A stretch of DNA of 38,906 bases from an uncultured Marvinbryantia sp. (lineage in GTDB: Bacteria; Bacillota; Clostridia; Lachnospirales; Lachnospiraceae): NCBI GenBank assembly GCA_947630735.1, contig CANRIR010000019.1, positions 1-38,906 on the forward strand, given 5' to 3'. Position 1 is the stretch's first letter. Each line of letters starts with the position of its first letter. Shown here one piece after another: positions 25,598 through 33,691 of the stretch. A program made the translations under genes and the position numbers. The notes below the pieces were generated by a model that made no database searches, was not told the DNA's origin, and saw only the letters and a program-made list of their open reading frames with translations.

Positions 25598-25657
25598 ATC
25601 AGATCATCCTTCCTCGGCGGCGCGGCCGTTTCCCGCCTGCCGCCCGGGATTTATTCT

Positions 25658-25737
25658 CACTTTGTCCGGGATCCTGTTCTGCACTTTGCCCGGGATCCTG
25701 TTCCGCGCTCTGCCCGGCGCTGTTTTCGCACTTTCGC
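25658..25737. repeat. 24-bp tandem repeat between rluF and the DUF6062 gene
   Basis: The units start at 25658 and 25682 (22 of 24 bases alike). A diverged 23-bp unit follows at 25706, and then a partial copy that begins at 25729 and runs into the -35 box of the DUF6062 promoter. The core is CCGGGATCCTGTT. It fills most of the divergent intergenic region. Confidence 0.8.
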
Positions 25738-25766
25738 TTGTCTCACGGCCCGGTCTGTACTATAAT
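25738..25766 (+). promoter_or_regulatory. Promoter of the DUF6062 gene
   Basis: TTGTCT (25738-25743) and TATAAT (25761-25766) are separated by 17 bp. The start is predicted near 25773, about 31 nt before the ATG. The -35 box coincides with the end of the 24-bp repeat tract. Confidence 0.65.
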
Positions 25767-25803
25767 AAAGCCAGACAAATCTATCTGAAAGGCAGGGAAT
25801 CCC

Positions 25804-26577
25804 ATGAAAGAATCCATCTACACCATTCCGCTCATGGACGCTTTTAAAGCGGACGACGAATGTCCCTTCTGCTTTATCGAGCGGAACCTGGAACAGCACG
25901 CCATCAATTTCGCCCTCGGAAGCGGCGCTTCTTATATGGAGGACGACGTGCGCGCCCAGACCGACAAAGCCGGCTTCTGCCGCCATCACTATAAAATGAT
26001 GTTCGACTACGGCAACCGCCTCGGCAGCGCCCTCATTTTGAGCACCCACTTCAAAAAGCTGAACCAGGAGCTGGACGAGCAGATCAAAAAATTTTCCCCC
26101 GGGAAATCCTCTCTCCTCGGCCGCATGAAAAAGTCCTCGCCGGACACGGCCCAGGCAAAAACCTCCATCGGCGCGTGGGTGTCGGAGCTGGAGTCCCGCT
26201 GCTATGTCTGCGACCACATCCACGCCAACTACGGGCGCTACATCGACACCTTCTTCGAGCTGTATCTGAACAGCCCGGAATTCCAGGAGCTCTTCCAAAA
26301 CAGCAAGGGCTTCTGCCTGCACCACTTCTCCCATCTGGTGGAAGCCGCGGGCGACCGCCTGAACGATGCGCAGAAGAAAGCCTTCTACCCGCTCATCTTC
26401 TCGCTGATGCAGAAAAACATGAAGCGCCTGGAGGACGAAGTCGTCTGGTTCACGGAGAAATACGATTACCGCAACAAGGACAAGGACTGGGGGAACTCCC
26501 GCGACAGCGTCCAGCGCTGTATGCAAAAAGACCGGGGCGGTTATCCCGCCGATCCAGTCTTTCAGTCAGACAGATAA
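25804..26577 (+). CDS. DUF6062 family protein with duplicated CxxC...FCxHH sites
   Basis: This soluble protein of 257 residues has an unknown role. It contains two copies of one pattern: C20-x2-C23 with FC59-x-H61-H62, and C133-x2-C136 with FC171-x-H173-H174. The spacing between the pairs is nearly the same (36 and 35 residues), so the halves probably arose by duplication. Each set could hold a metal ion, most likely zinc, or be a thiol site. The rest is predicted helical. There is no signal peptide or membrane segment. It has its own promoter and is read opposite to its neighbours; its last 12 bp overlap the 3' end of the methyltransferase gene. Confidence 0.85.
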   Translation: MKESIYTIPLMDAFKADDECPFCFIERNLEQHAINFALGSGASYMEDDVRAQTDKAGFCRHHYKMMFDYGNRLGSALILSTHFKKLNQELDEQIKKFSPGKSSLLGRMKKSSPDTAQAKTSIGAWVSELESRCYVCDHIHANYGRYIDTFFELYLNSPEFQELFQNSKGFCLHHFSHLVEAAGDRLNDAQKKAFYPLIFSLMQKNMKRLEDEVVWFTEKYDYRNKDKDWGNSRDSVQRCMQKDRGGYPADPVFQSDR

Positions 26578-27447
26578 GTCTGTCACTCTCGCACACATTT
26601 CTCTGATGTAGTCCGGCGTCGTCCCGCAGCAGCCGCCCACCACGGCGGCCCCTGCGCGCACCAGCTGTTCCATATGATATGCGAAGTCCTCTGCCGTCAT
26701 GCTGTAGAGGGCTTCTCCTTTTTCTGTGATCTTCGGCATCCCCGCGTTGGGCTTCGCGATCACGGGCACCTTCGCGTGTTTTTTCAGATTCGCCACAACG
26801 GCCTGCAGCTGATCGGGGCCCACCGAACAGTTGATCCCCACCGCGGACGCCCCCATCTCCTGCAGAGTCTCCAGGGCGCCTACGGCGGTTCCTCCTGCAA
26901 ACAGGCTGCCGTCCGCCTCCACCGTCATGCTGCACAGGATGGGCAGGCCGCACACAGCCTGGGCGGCCTCCACAGCCGCGACCGTCTCGTCCATGCTGAT
27001 CATCGTCTCCGCGATCAGCAGATCCACCCCGGCCTCGGCCAGGCAGGAGATCTGCTCCTTATAGCGCTCAAGCGCCTCCTCATAGGTGGCGTCCGGCTCC
27101 GCCCCGAGGATCCTTCCCCCGGTGGTGACATCCCCGGCCACATACGCGCGCCCTTCCACGGCGCGCTTCGACAGATCCACCAGACGCCGATTCAGCTCCG
27201 GCAGTTGGTCCGCCAGCCCGAAAGACGCGAGATTGCGTCGGTTCGCCCCAAAGGTGGGCGCGAGCACGATCTGGCTTCCGGCCTCCACATAGGCGCGCTG
27301 CAGGTCGATGAACACATCCTCGTTCTGGAGGATCCACTGCTCCGTGCAGACGCCGCGCGGCATCCCCGCTTTTATCAGATTCGAGCCGGTGGCCCCGTCC
27401 AGAATGACCACCTGGCGCGTCAGTTTTTCAAACTCTTTTTTTGTCAT
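26566..27447 (-). CDS. Homocysteine S-methyltransferase family protein (MetH N-terminal-like)
   Basis: This is a zinc-dependent methyltransferase domain that moves a methyl group to homocysteine. The 293 residues have the three zinc cysteines: C207 in INCSVGP and C273/C274 in GGCCGTTP. It corresponds to the first module of cobalamin-dependent MetH only, with no folate- or B12-binding parts. It may work with separately encoded modules or use another methyl donor such as S-methylmethionine. Its start overlaps the asnB stop by 4 bp, with AAGGAAG inside asnB. With metA also in the window it may serve methionine synthesis. Confidence 0.88.
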   Translation of the reverse strand: MTKKEFEKLTRQVVILDGATGSNLIKAGMPRGVCTEQWILQNEDVFIDLQRAYVEAGSQIVLAPTFGANRRNLASFGLADQLPELNRRLVDLSKRAVEGRAYVAGDVTTGGRILGAEPDATYEEALERYKEQISCLAEAGVDLLIAETMISMDETVAAVEAAQAVCGLPILCSMTVEADGSLFAGGTAVGALETLQEMGASAVGINCSVGPDQLQAVVANLKKHAKVPVIAKPNAGMPKITEKGEALYSMTAEDFAYHMEQLVRAGAAVVGGCCGTTPDYIREMCARVTDLSV

Positions 27448-29288
27448 GCCGCTTCCTTATCCTCAAAGAATACCTGGTACCACACCAGGAACGTATAGAC
27501 CGTCCAGATCTTGCGGCTGTTGTCGCGAAGACCGTTCTTGTGTTCGTCCAAAAGGCGCAGGATCAGATCCGTCTGGAAGAACCGATCCGCGGCCTTCCCC
27601 GTAAACGCCTCTTTTACTTTTCCATAGCCGGTGTCCTCTTTGAGCCACACCCGGATGGGCACCGGGAATCCCAGCTTCTTTTTATTTGTGGTAAACTCCG
27701 GCAGGTATTTTTCCGCCACCCTGCGGAACGCAAATTTTGTGGTCCGGTCCTTCAGCTTCATATTGGTGCGGATCCTGCGGGCCACCGCAAACACTTCTTT
27801 ATCTAAGAAAGGCACGCGCAGCTCCAGGGAATGAGCCATGCTCATCTTGTCCGCCTTGAGCAGGATATCGCCCGGCAGCCAGTTGGTCAGGTCGATGTAC
27901 TGCATCTTCGTGGTGTCGTCGTAGGCCCTCATCTTTTTATACTGGGGCTCCAGCAGCTTCTGCGGGCTGACCGCCTTCGTCTTAACCTTCAGCAGGCGCT
28001 TCCGCTCCTCCGCCGTGAAGATATTCGCGTTTCCGATAAAGCGCTCCTGCACGGTCTTGCTGGCGCGGATGATATAGCTGCGCCCCTTCATGCCCTCCGG
28101 CAGCTTTTCCGCCAGATTCGCCATGGCCTTGCGCCAGCTCTCGGGCAGCCAGGCGATCCACCGCAAAGACAGCGGCTCCCGGTAGATGGTGTAGCCGCCG
28201 AAAAACTCGTCGGCCCCCTCGCCCGATGTCACCACCTTCACATGCTTGGCGGCCTCGCGGGCCACAAAATACAGGGCGATGGCCGCCGGATCCGCCAGGG
28301 GCTCATCCATGTGGTACATGATCTTGGGCATCTCTCCCCAGTATTCTTCCTCCGTGATGGTGTGGCTGTAATTTTCCAGCCCCAGATATTTGGCGCACTC
28401 CTCGGCGTAGTGGGTCTCGTTGTACTGGTTGTCCTTGTCAAAAAAGCCCACGGTAAACGTCTTTTTCCCCGAATATTTGGCCGCGATATAGCTGGAATCC
28501 ACGCCGCTGGAGAGGAACGCGCCCACCTCCACGTCGGCCAGCATATGCTTGCTCACGGAATCCTCCAGCACCTCGTCCAGTTTTTTGACCAGGTTCTCCT
28601 GGCTGTCCTTGGACACCGGCTCCAGCGTGGGGTCAAAGTACTGCGTCGTGTTCAGCTCCCCGCTGGAGTAGGTCAGGTAATGCCCCGGGAGCAGCCGGTA
28701 GACGCCCTTGAAAAAGGTTTCCGGCAGGTTGGAATACTGGAAGGACAGATACTGCTCCAGCGCCTCCAGATTCACTTCTTTTTTAAATCCCGGAAATTCC
28801 AGGATGCTCTTGATCTCCGAGGCGAACACCAGGTTGCCGTTGATCAGCGCGTAGTACACCGGCTTGATGCCGAAATAGTCCCTGGCCAGGAACAGTCTCT
28901 TTTTGCGGTTGTCCCAGATGGCGAAGCCAAACATGCCGCGCAACTCGTGCACCAGCTTTTCCCCGTACTCCTCGTAGCCGTGGATCAGTGTCTCGGAGTC
29001 GGAGCGGTTCGCGAAAACATGCCCTTTCTGCTTAAAGCGCTCCCGCAGCTCCGGGCTGTTGTAGATCTCTCCGTTGAAGATGAGAGCGATCTGCCCGTCC
29101 TCGTTGAACATGGGCTGTGCGCCGCTCTCCAGATCGATGATGCTTAAGCGCCGGAAGCCGAAGGCCACGTCTTCCGTGGTGTATTTTCCCTCCGAATCCG
29201 GGCCGCGGTGCTTGATCACATCCATCATCTTTCCCAGTATCTCGTCTTTATTCTCCTGTTTTCCTACAAATCCAGCAATTCCACACAT
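27444..29288 (-). CDS. asnB: Asparagine synthetase B (glutamine-hydrolysing)
   Basis: AsnB makes asparagine from aspartate, ATP and glutamine. The 614-residue protein has the class II glutaminase nucleophile Cys2 (MCGIAGFVG), the glutamine site residues RLSIIDLE and FNGEIYN, and a synthetase domain with the PP-loop SSGVDSS (about 259-265) and SGEGADEFFGGY. Length and domain order are complete. It has its own promoter about 100 bp upstream and is followed without a gap by the methyltransferase. Confidence 0.96.
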   Translation of the reverse strand: MCGIAGFVGKQENKDEILGKMMDVIKHRGPDSEGKYTTEDVAFGFRRLSIIDLESGAQPMFNEDGQIALIFNGEIYNSPELRERFKQKGHVFANRSDSETLIHGYEEYGEKLVHELRGMFGFAIWDNRKKRLFLARDYFGIKPVYYALINGNLVFASEIKSILEFPGFKKEVNLEALEQYLSFQYSNLPETFFKGVYRLLPGHYLTYSSGELNTTQYFDPTLEPVSKDSQENLVKKLDEVLEDSVSKHMLADVEVGAFLSSGVDSSYIAAKYSGKKTFTVGFFDKDNQYNETHYAEECAKYLGLENYSHTITEEEYWGEMPKIMYHMDEPLADPAAIALYFVAREAAKHVKVVTSGEGADEFFGGYTIYREPLSLRWIAWLPESWRKAMANLAEKLPEGMKGRSYIIRASKTVQERFIGNANIFTAEERKRLLKVKTKAVSPQKLLEPQYKKMRAYDDTTKMQYIDLTNWLPGDILLKADKMSMAHSLELRVPFLDKEVFAVARRIRTNMKLKDRTTKFAFRRVAEKYLPEFTTNKKKLGFPVPIRVWLKEDTGYGKVKEAFTGKAADRFFQTDLILRLLDEHKNGLRDNSRKIWTVYTFLVWYQVFFEDKEAA

Positions 29289-29325
29289 TTATTCTTCCTC
29301 GATAACCATTCCGTCTATGCCAAAA

Positions 29326-29338
29326 CGGCGAACCGCCG
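29326..29338 (-). other. Small hairpin in the asnB leader
   Basis: CGGCG-GTT-CGCCG on minus forms a 5-bp GC hairpin followed by TTTT, within the roughly 90-nt leader of asnB. It could be a weak attenuator. No T-box motif is present. Confidence in a function is low. Confidence 0.3.
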
Positions 29339-29384
29339 CACAACAGATGCGCGGACCGCAGTCTGAATTATTTTCCAAAGACAT

Positions 29385-29413
29385 AGTATAACAAAAATAT
29401 GCCCAATTGGCAA
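29385..29413 (-). promoter_or_regulatory. Promoter of asnB
   Basis: On minus, TTGCCA (plus 29408-29413) and TATACT (plus 29385-29390) are 17 bp apart, just after the folA stop codon. The start is predicted near 29378, giving a leader of about 90 nt. Confidence 0.7.
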
Positions 29414-29419
29414 ATGTTT

Positions 29420-29923
29420 TTACATCGGTTCCGGCTTTTTATTGCGATACAGGAGAAAACGGTATTCCAGGTCAAAATAGGTCTGCTCCTCGCTGTCGCC
29501 CTCGATGCTCCAGTTGTCCAGGGCGTCCAGGTTCGGAAAATACGTGTCCGCCTGGTAGGCGTGATCGATCTTCGTCACATGCGCAAACTCACAGTAAGGC
29601 AAAAGCTGACGGTAAACACTGTCGCCGCCGATCACATAAATATCCTCGCTCGGATATTTTTTCAGCTCTGCGAGAAGCTCCTCCACCGTGTGCGCGAGGA
29701 CAGCGTCCTGCACCTGATAGTTTTTGTTTCCCGTGAGCACGATATTCGTTCTTTTTTTTAGGGGAAGTCCGTTGGGAAAACTCTCCAGCGTCCTTCGCCC
29801 CATCACCACCACCTTCCCGGTGGTCGTGCTGCGGAAAAATTTCATATCCGCGGGAATGCTTACCAGAAGTTTGTTTTGGTATCCGATGGCCCAGTTTTTG
29901 TCCACCGCCACGATCAGGTTCAT
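29420..29923 (-). CDS. folA: Dihydrofolate reductase
   Basis: DHFR reduces dihydrofolate with NADPH and restores the folate consumed by ThyA. The product has 167 residues from the ATG at 29923, behind GGAGGAG; an in-frame start 10 codons earlier is less likely. It begins MNLIVAVDKNWAIG and has VVMGRRTLESFP (about 48-59) and the cofactor motif YVIGGDSVYRQLLP near 105-118. It follows thyA by 26 bp, the common pairing. Confidence 0.97.
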   Translation of the reverse strand: MNLIVAVDKNWAIGYQNKLLVSIPADMKFFRSTTTGKVVVMGRRTLESFPNGLPLKKRTNIVLTGNKNYQVQDAVLAHTVEELLAELKKYPSEDIYVIGGDSVYRQLLPYCEFAHVTKIDHAYQADTYFPNLDALDNWSIEGDSEEQTYFDLEYRFLLYRNKKPEPM

Positions 29924-29949
29924 AAGTCTCCTCCTTCCATGCGCCCGGC

Positions 29950-30795
29950 TCACACCGCAATGGGAATGTTCCGAATCTGCTCGCCCGTCACATAGTCCTC
30001 CACGTGCAGGTCGTCCGTCGTAAACTCATAAAAATCTTTTACCTCGGGGTTCAGCCACACCTTCGGCGCCGGGTGCTCTTCCCGGCCGAGAAGCTGCCGG
30101 ATGAGCGGCACGTGGCGGTCGTAGATGTGGGCGTCCGCGATGACGTGCACCAGCTCGCCCGGGATCATGTTGTTTACCTGGGCCACCATCATCAGCAGAA
30201 TGGCATACTGGCACACGTTCCAGCCGTTGGCCGCCAGCATGTCCTGGCTCCTCTGGTTGAGCACCGCGTTCAGCACCAGGCCCTCCTCCGATTTTGTCAC
30301 ATTGTAGGTCATGCTGTAACAGCACGGATCCAGATGCCCGGAGTGCAGGTAGGCAAACTGGTACATATTCGTCAGGATGCGCCTGCTGTACGGGTTTTCC
30401 CGCAGCTGGCGCAGGACGTAATCCATCTGGTCCGTCTCCTCCCCTTTATATAGGAACTTTCTGCGGATCACATCGCCGTAGCACGTGCCGATGCTGCCGC
30501 TCTCGTCCGCCCACTGGTCCCAGATATGGCTGTTCAGGTCATGAATATTGCTGGACTTTTTCTGATAGATCCAGAGGATCTCGTCCATGGCCTTTTTGAG
30601 GGCCACCCTGCGCAGGGTGATGGCCGGGAATTCTTTTCGCAGATCATAGCGGTTGACCACCCCGAATTTTTTTATGGTGTAGGCAAACTCGCCTGTGTCC
30701 TCCCAGCGCGGCCGCACGGCCTCGCCTTTGGTGTCCGTCCCGTTTTCCAGAATATCCCGGCAGGTTTCTTTAAAGATCTTGTCCGCGTAACTCAT
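29950..30795 (-). CDS. thyA: Thymidylate synthase (ThyA, Bacillus-like)
   Basis: ThyA methylates dUMP to dTMP with methylene-tetrahydrofolate, yielding dihydrofolate for FolA. The 281-residue product aligns with the B. subtilis-type ThyA rather than the E. coli one. The catalytic cysteine is C158 in LDPCCYSM, where most ThyA proteins have PCH. HIWDQWADESGSIGTCYG, SRR (about 137-139), QRSQDM and HIYDRH are conserved. TAGGAGGA precedes the ATG, 11 bp after the DHHW gene. Confidence 0.96.
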   Translation of the reverse strand: MSYADKIFKETCRDILENGTDTKGEAVRPRWEDTGEFAYTIKKFGVVNRYDLRKEFPAITLRRVALKKAMDEILWIYQKKSSNIHDLNSHIWDQWADESGSIGTCYGDVIRRKFLYKGEETDQMDYVLRQLRENPYSRRILTNMYQFAYLHSGHLDPCCYSMTYNVTKSEEGLVLNAVLNQRSQDMLAANGWNVCQYAILLMMVAQVNNMIPGELVHVIADAHIYDRHVPLIRQLLGREEHPAPKVWLNPEVKDFYEFTTDDLHVEDYVTGEQIRNIPIAV

Positions 30796-30806
30796 ATGCC
30801 ATCCTC

Positions 30807-31949
30807 CTACAGTGCCAGTTTCGCCAGGGAGACATCCTCCGCGAAACCGGACGCGTTATATAGAAACAAAATATCTGTAAAATCATGTTGTTCCAGGTAC
30901 TCGCTCAGGCGCTCGTTAAAATAGCGCATATCGACCATGGAGATCCAGTCGAAATCCTGCACCGCAAAGGGCACAAAGCAGTTGGCGTAGGAATCCTTGA
31001 TGACCAGGAGCCGCCTGCCGCTTCCGGCCTCCGTCTCGATCTCCGTGAGCGGCTGGTTCCCGCCGAAGAATACGCCGTACTTGTCGCGCACCCGAAGATA
31101 CGGCAGCACATAGAGATTGCTCAGCACCTTATCCGCATTGTGGTTGAAGGTCAGCGTGTAGGGCACCTTCACAAACGGCAGCCATGCGTCGATGACGTCC
31201 GCCGTCGTCCCGCAGTTTACCTTGGCCTCCACCGTGCCGTAGAACTCATCGGTCAGCGTCCTTGGCCGGTAGGCTTCCCCGGGCGTGTACAAAAGCCCAA
31301 TCTCCTCCGCCCAGGTTTTATACGCGTACCAGGCTCCCAGGGTCGTCCAGTGGTGATCCGTCCGATAATAAATATATTCGTCTCTGTGCTCGTCCAGCAC
31401 CGGGCGCACATCCACAAAACTGCCCGCGGGAAGCGTGTCTGCGATCTTCTGCACATAGGCTTCCTCCGACGCTGCATCCGCAAAGGGCGGCAGCTTTTCC
31501 GAGAGGATCTCGAGGGAATTTGGCGCGATCAGCGCCTTCACATGAGCCGATCCCAGCGCGCGGATCTGCTTTCCCAGAAAAGACGCCAGCAGAGAAATAT
31601 TGTTCTGCGCCTGGGCGCTCTCAAACGTGCCGGTGTGCTTTTCGATCAGATAACCGTCCTTCGCGAAGTAGATATCGTTTACGTCCTGTCTCCCCGCGGC
31701 GCGCTCCGCCAGGGTCTTCACGCTGATCCACTGGTCGCGCAGGATGAACTGATCCGACAGATATTCGTCGTAATCGGAAGAAAACGCTCCGCTCACAAGG
31801 CGGTCCAGGCTGAACTTCGGCTTTTGCGCCAGCTTCCTGTTCTCCTTCTCGGAAAAGTCGGTGTCCGGCTTGATCAGGCTGCCCCCGGCAAATCCAAAGA
31901 TGAACAGCAGGAAAAAACTGATGACGATGTGACTCTGTATTTTCTTCAT
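30807..31949 (-). CDS. DHHW-family secreted/anchored O-acylation protein
   Basis: DHHW proteins (AlgX/DltD-like SGNH relatives) are encoded beside MBOAT acyltransferases and are thought to place acyl groups on extracellular polymers. The 380 residues begin with an N-terminal hydrophobic signal/anchor (about 8-26), so the body is outside the membrane. The name motif D198-H199-H200-W201 is followed by a serine segment, VIKDSYAN (S320), a plausible nucleophile. MBOAT lies 150 bp upstream, separated by a 22-bp repeat. The acceptor polymer is unknown. Confidence 0.9.
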   Translation of the reverse strand: MKKIQSHIVISFFLLFIFGFAGGSLIKPDTDFSEKENRKLAQKPKFSLDRLVSGAFSSDYDEYLSDQFILRDQWISVKTLAERAAGRQDVNDIYFAKDGYLIEKHTGTFESAQAQNNISLLASFLGKQIRALGSAHVKALIAPNSLEILSEKLPPFADAASEEAYVQKIADTLPAGSFVDVRPVLDEHRDEYIYYRTDHHWTTLGAWYAYKTWAEEIGLLYTPGEAYRPRTLTDEFYGTVEAKVNCGTTADVIDAWLPFVKVPYTLTFNHNADKVLSNLYVLPYLRVRDKYGVFFGGNQPLTEIETEAGSGRRLLVIKDSYANCFVPFAVQDFDWISMVDMRYFNERLSEYLEQHDFTDILFLYNASGFAEDVSLAKLAL

Positions 31950-31983
31950 GGCAACCTCTTTCTAAATAACAGTTCGCAGCCCA

Positions 31984-32100
31984 GCGGCTGACAATGCGCG
32001 GCTCTGCGGCTGACAGTGCGCGGCTCTGCGGCTAAGCATACGCGATTCTGCGGCTGGCAATGTGCATCCCCGCGGCTGACAGTACATAGTTCTGCGGTTT
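31984..32100. repeat. 22-bp tandem repeat between the MBOAT and DHHW genes
   Basis: Five units begin at 31984, 32006, 32028, 32050 and 32072, each opening GCGGCT, and a sixth is cut off at the MBOAT stop codon. The first two differ at one base; later ones drift. No spacers separate the units, so this is a minisatellite and not CRISPR. Exactly 22 bp is close to two helical turns. Confidence 0.85.
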
Positions 32101-33518
32101 CAGAAGCGGAAATACAAAAACGGGTTGTAGCTGGCGTCCACCAGATAGGCCACGCAGAGCAGGGACAGGGCGGCGTAGAAGACCAGCCGCAGGACCAGAA
32201 AGAGCCAGGAGTCTTCTCCCAGCTTCTGTCCGCACCAAAGCGCCAGCTTTTTGGGCAGCCGGGTGCACCCGAGAAGAAGGATCACAAGCAAAACCGCGTA
32301 ATTGTAGAGCAGATAGATCGTCGTGTTGTCCGCGAAACCGCCCCCTGCCCCAAACATGGCCAGCAGATAGCCAAGGCCGGATCCCAGATCGTCAAAGGCA
32401 AAGAGGATCCACCCGAGCGCCACGAAAAACAGGGTGTACAGCGCGCGCACAAATCCGGGCAGCTTTTCCAGCAGCCGCCCGAGCACAAATTTCTCCAGGA
32501 TCAGCAGAGCGCCGTAGTACGCGCCCCAGAGCACGAAATTCCAGCTTGCCCCGTGCCAGATGCCCGTGAGCAGCCACACCACGCAGAGGTTCCGGATCTG
32601 TTTCCACATTCCTTTGCGGTTCCCTCCCAGGGGTATGTACACATATTCCCGGAACCAGGTGCTCAAAGAGATGTGCCACCTTCTCCAGAACTCCGTGATG
32701 CTCCTGGACGTGTACGGATAGTTAAAGTTCTCCAGAAAATGGAAGCCGAACATCCGCCCCAGGCCGATGGCCATATCGGAATAGCCGGAGAAATCAAAAT
32801 AGATCTGGAACGTGTAGGCCGCCGCCCCGATCCACGCCGTGGCCGCCGGCATACTCCCCGCCTGCATGGAGGACACCGAATCCCAGAGCACGCCGATGTT
32901 GTTTGCCAGAAGCACTTTTTTGCCCAGACCGATGAGGAAGCGGTTGATGCCGCTCACAAAATCATCCGTGTTCTCCTTACGCTCCCGCAGCTGCTCGGCG
33001 ATGGTCTTGTACTGCACGATGGGCCCGGCGATGAGCTGCGGGAACATGGACACATACGTGCCGTAGTTCAGCCAGCTCGTCTGCGCCTGCGTGGCCTGCC
33101 GGTACACGTCGATGGTGTAGGACATGGTCTGGAACGTGAAAAAGGAGATCCCGATGGGCAGCGGCAGGTTGGTGAGCGGGATGGATGTTCCCAGGATCCC
33201 GTTTACCGTGCCGATGAGAAAATCCGCATATTTAAAAAATCCCAGCACGCCGAGATTATATACGACAGAAAGCAGCAGCACTTTTTTTGCAATATTTCGT
33301 TTATTCTTTTGTAATAATCTGTTAATATTTTTGCCTGCAAAAAAGTCTACCGTGATGGAACAGAGCATCAGAAAAACATAGACCGGTTCCCCCCACGCAT
33401 AAAAAAACAGGCTGAACAAAAACAAGATAATGTTTCTGAATTTAGCCGGCAGCACATAATAAAGTATTAAAACTAACGGTAAAAAACGAAACATGAACAA
33501 GAGGCTGCTGAATACCAT
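32100..33518 (-). CDS. MBOAT-family membrane O-acyltransferase
   Basis: This multi-span membrane protein of the AlgI/DltB type brings acyl groups (usually acetyl) across the membrane for transfer to an extracellular polymer. The 472 residues have about 10-12 hydrophobic segments. The conserved histidines are H282 in RRWHISLSTWFR and the invariant H322 in GIWHGASWNF. IYFDFSGYSDMAIGLG (about 239-254) is also typical. The DHHW gene downstream and the SGNH gene upstream on the other strand form its probable partners. Confidence 0.94.
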   Translation of the reverse strand: MVFSSLLFMFRFLPLVLILYYVLPAKFRNIILFLFSLFFYAWGEPVYVFLMLCSITVDFFAGKNINRLLQKNKRNIAKKVLLLSVVYNLGVLGFFKYADFLIGTVNGILGTSIPLTNLPLPIGISFFTFQTMSYTIDVYRQATQAQTSWLNYGTYVSMFPQLIAGPIVQYKTIAEQLRERKENTDDFVSGINRFLIGLGKKVLLANNIGVLWDSVSSMQAGSMPAATAWIGAAAYTFQIYFDFSGYSDMAIGLGRMFGFHFLENFNYPYTSRSITEFWRRWHISLSTWFREYVYIPLGGNRKGMWKQIRNLCVVWLLTGIWHGASWNFVLWGAYYGALLILEKFVLGRLLEKLPGFVRALYTLFFVALGWILFAFDDLGSGLGYLLAMFGAGGGFADNTTIYLLYNYAVLLVILLLGCTRLPKKLALWCGQKLGEDSWLFLVLRLVFYAALSLLCVAYLVDASYNPFLYFRF

Positions 33519-33591
33519 TTCTACTCTCCTGACTTGCGTTTTTTCTCATCTGCGGGAAATATTAATTATTATTAATTTTTCTCAAAACCTA

Positions 33592-33619
33592 TTTACAATT
33601 ACCGCATTTATTATATAAT
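33592..33619 (+). promoter_or_regulatory. Promoter of the SGNH-DUF4358 genes
   Basis: TTTACA (33592-33597) and TATAAT (33614-33619) are 16 bp apart, in an AT-rich region that also holds ATTAAT-TATT-ATTAAT (33561-33576). The start is predicted near 33627, about 65 nt before the ATG. On minus, a promoter for the MBOAT gene is likely in the same region but no box pair was convincing. Confidence 0.65.
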
Positions 33620-33691
33620 AGAGTATGATAAAAAACAATCATTTTTATCGAGCGGAAACATATAAGGGGAATTTTTTAATGAGGGGAACAA

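Noticed and set aside
25657-26526. 289-codon open frame on minus opposite the DUF6062 gene
   Set aside because: Antisense shadow; its end is formed by the 24-bp repeat tract, and the plus gene has promoter, ribosome site and conserved motifs.
27831-29147. 438-codon open frame on plus opposite asnB
   Set aside because: Antisense shadow of AsnB; composition typical of reverse-frame translation.
29289-29419. T-box leader for asnB
   Set aside because: The leader is only about 90 nt and lacks the conserved T-box sequence and an antiterminator.
31984-32100. Possible CRISPR array
   Set aside because: The repeats are directly adjacent without spacers, and no cas genes are near.
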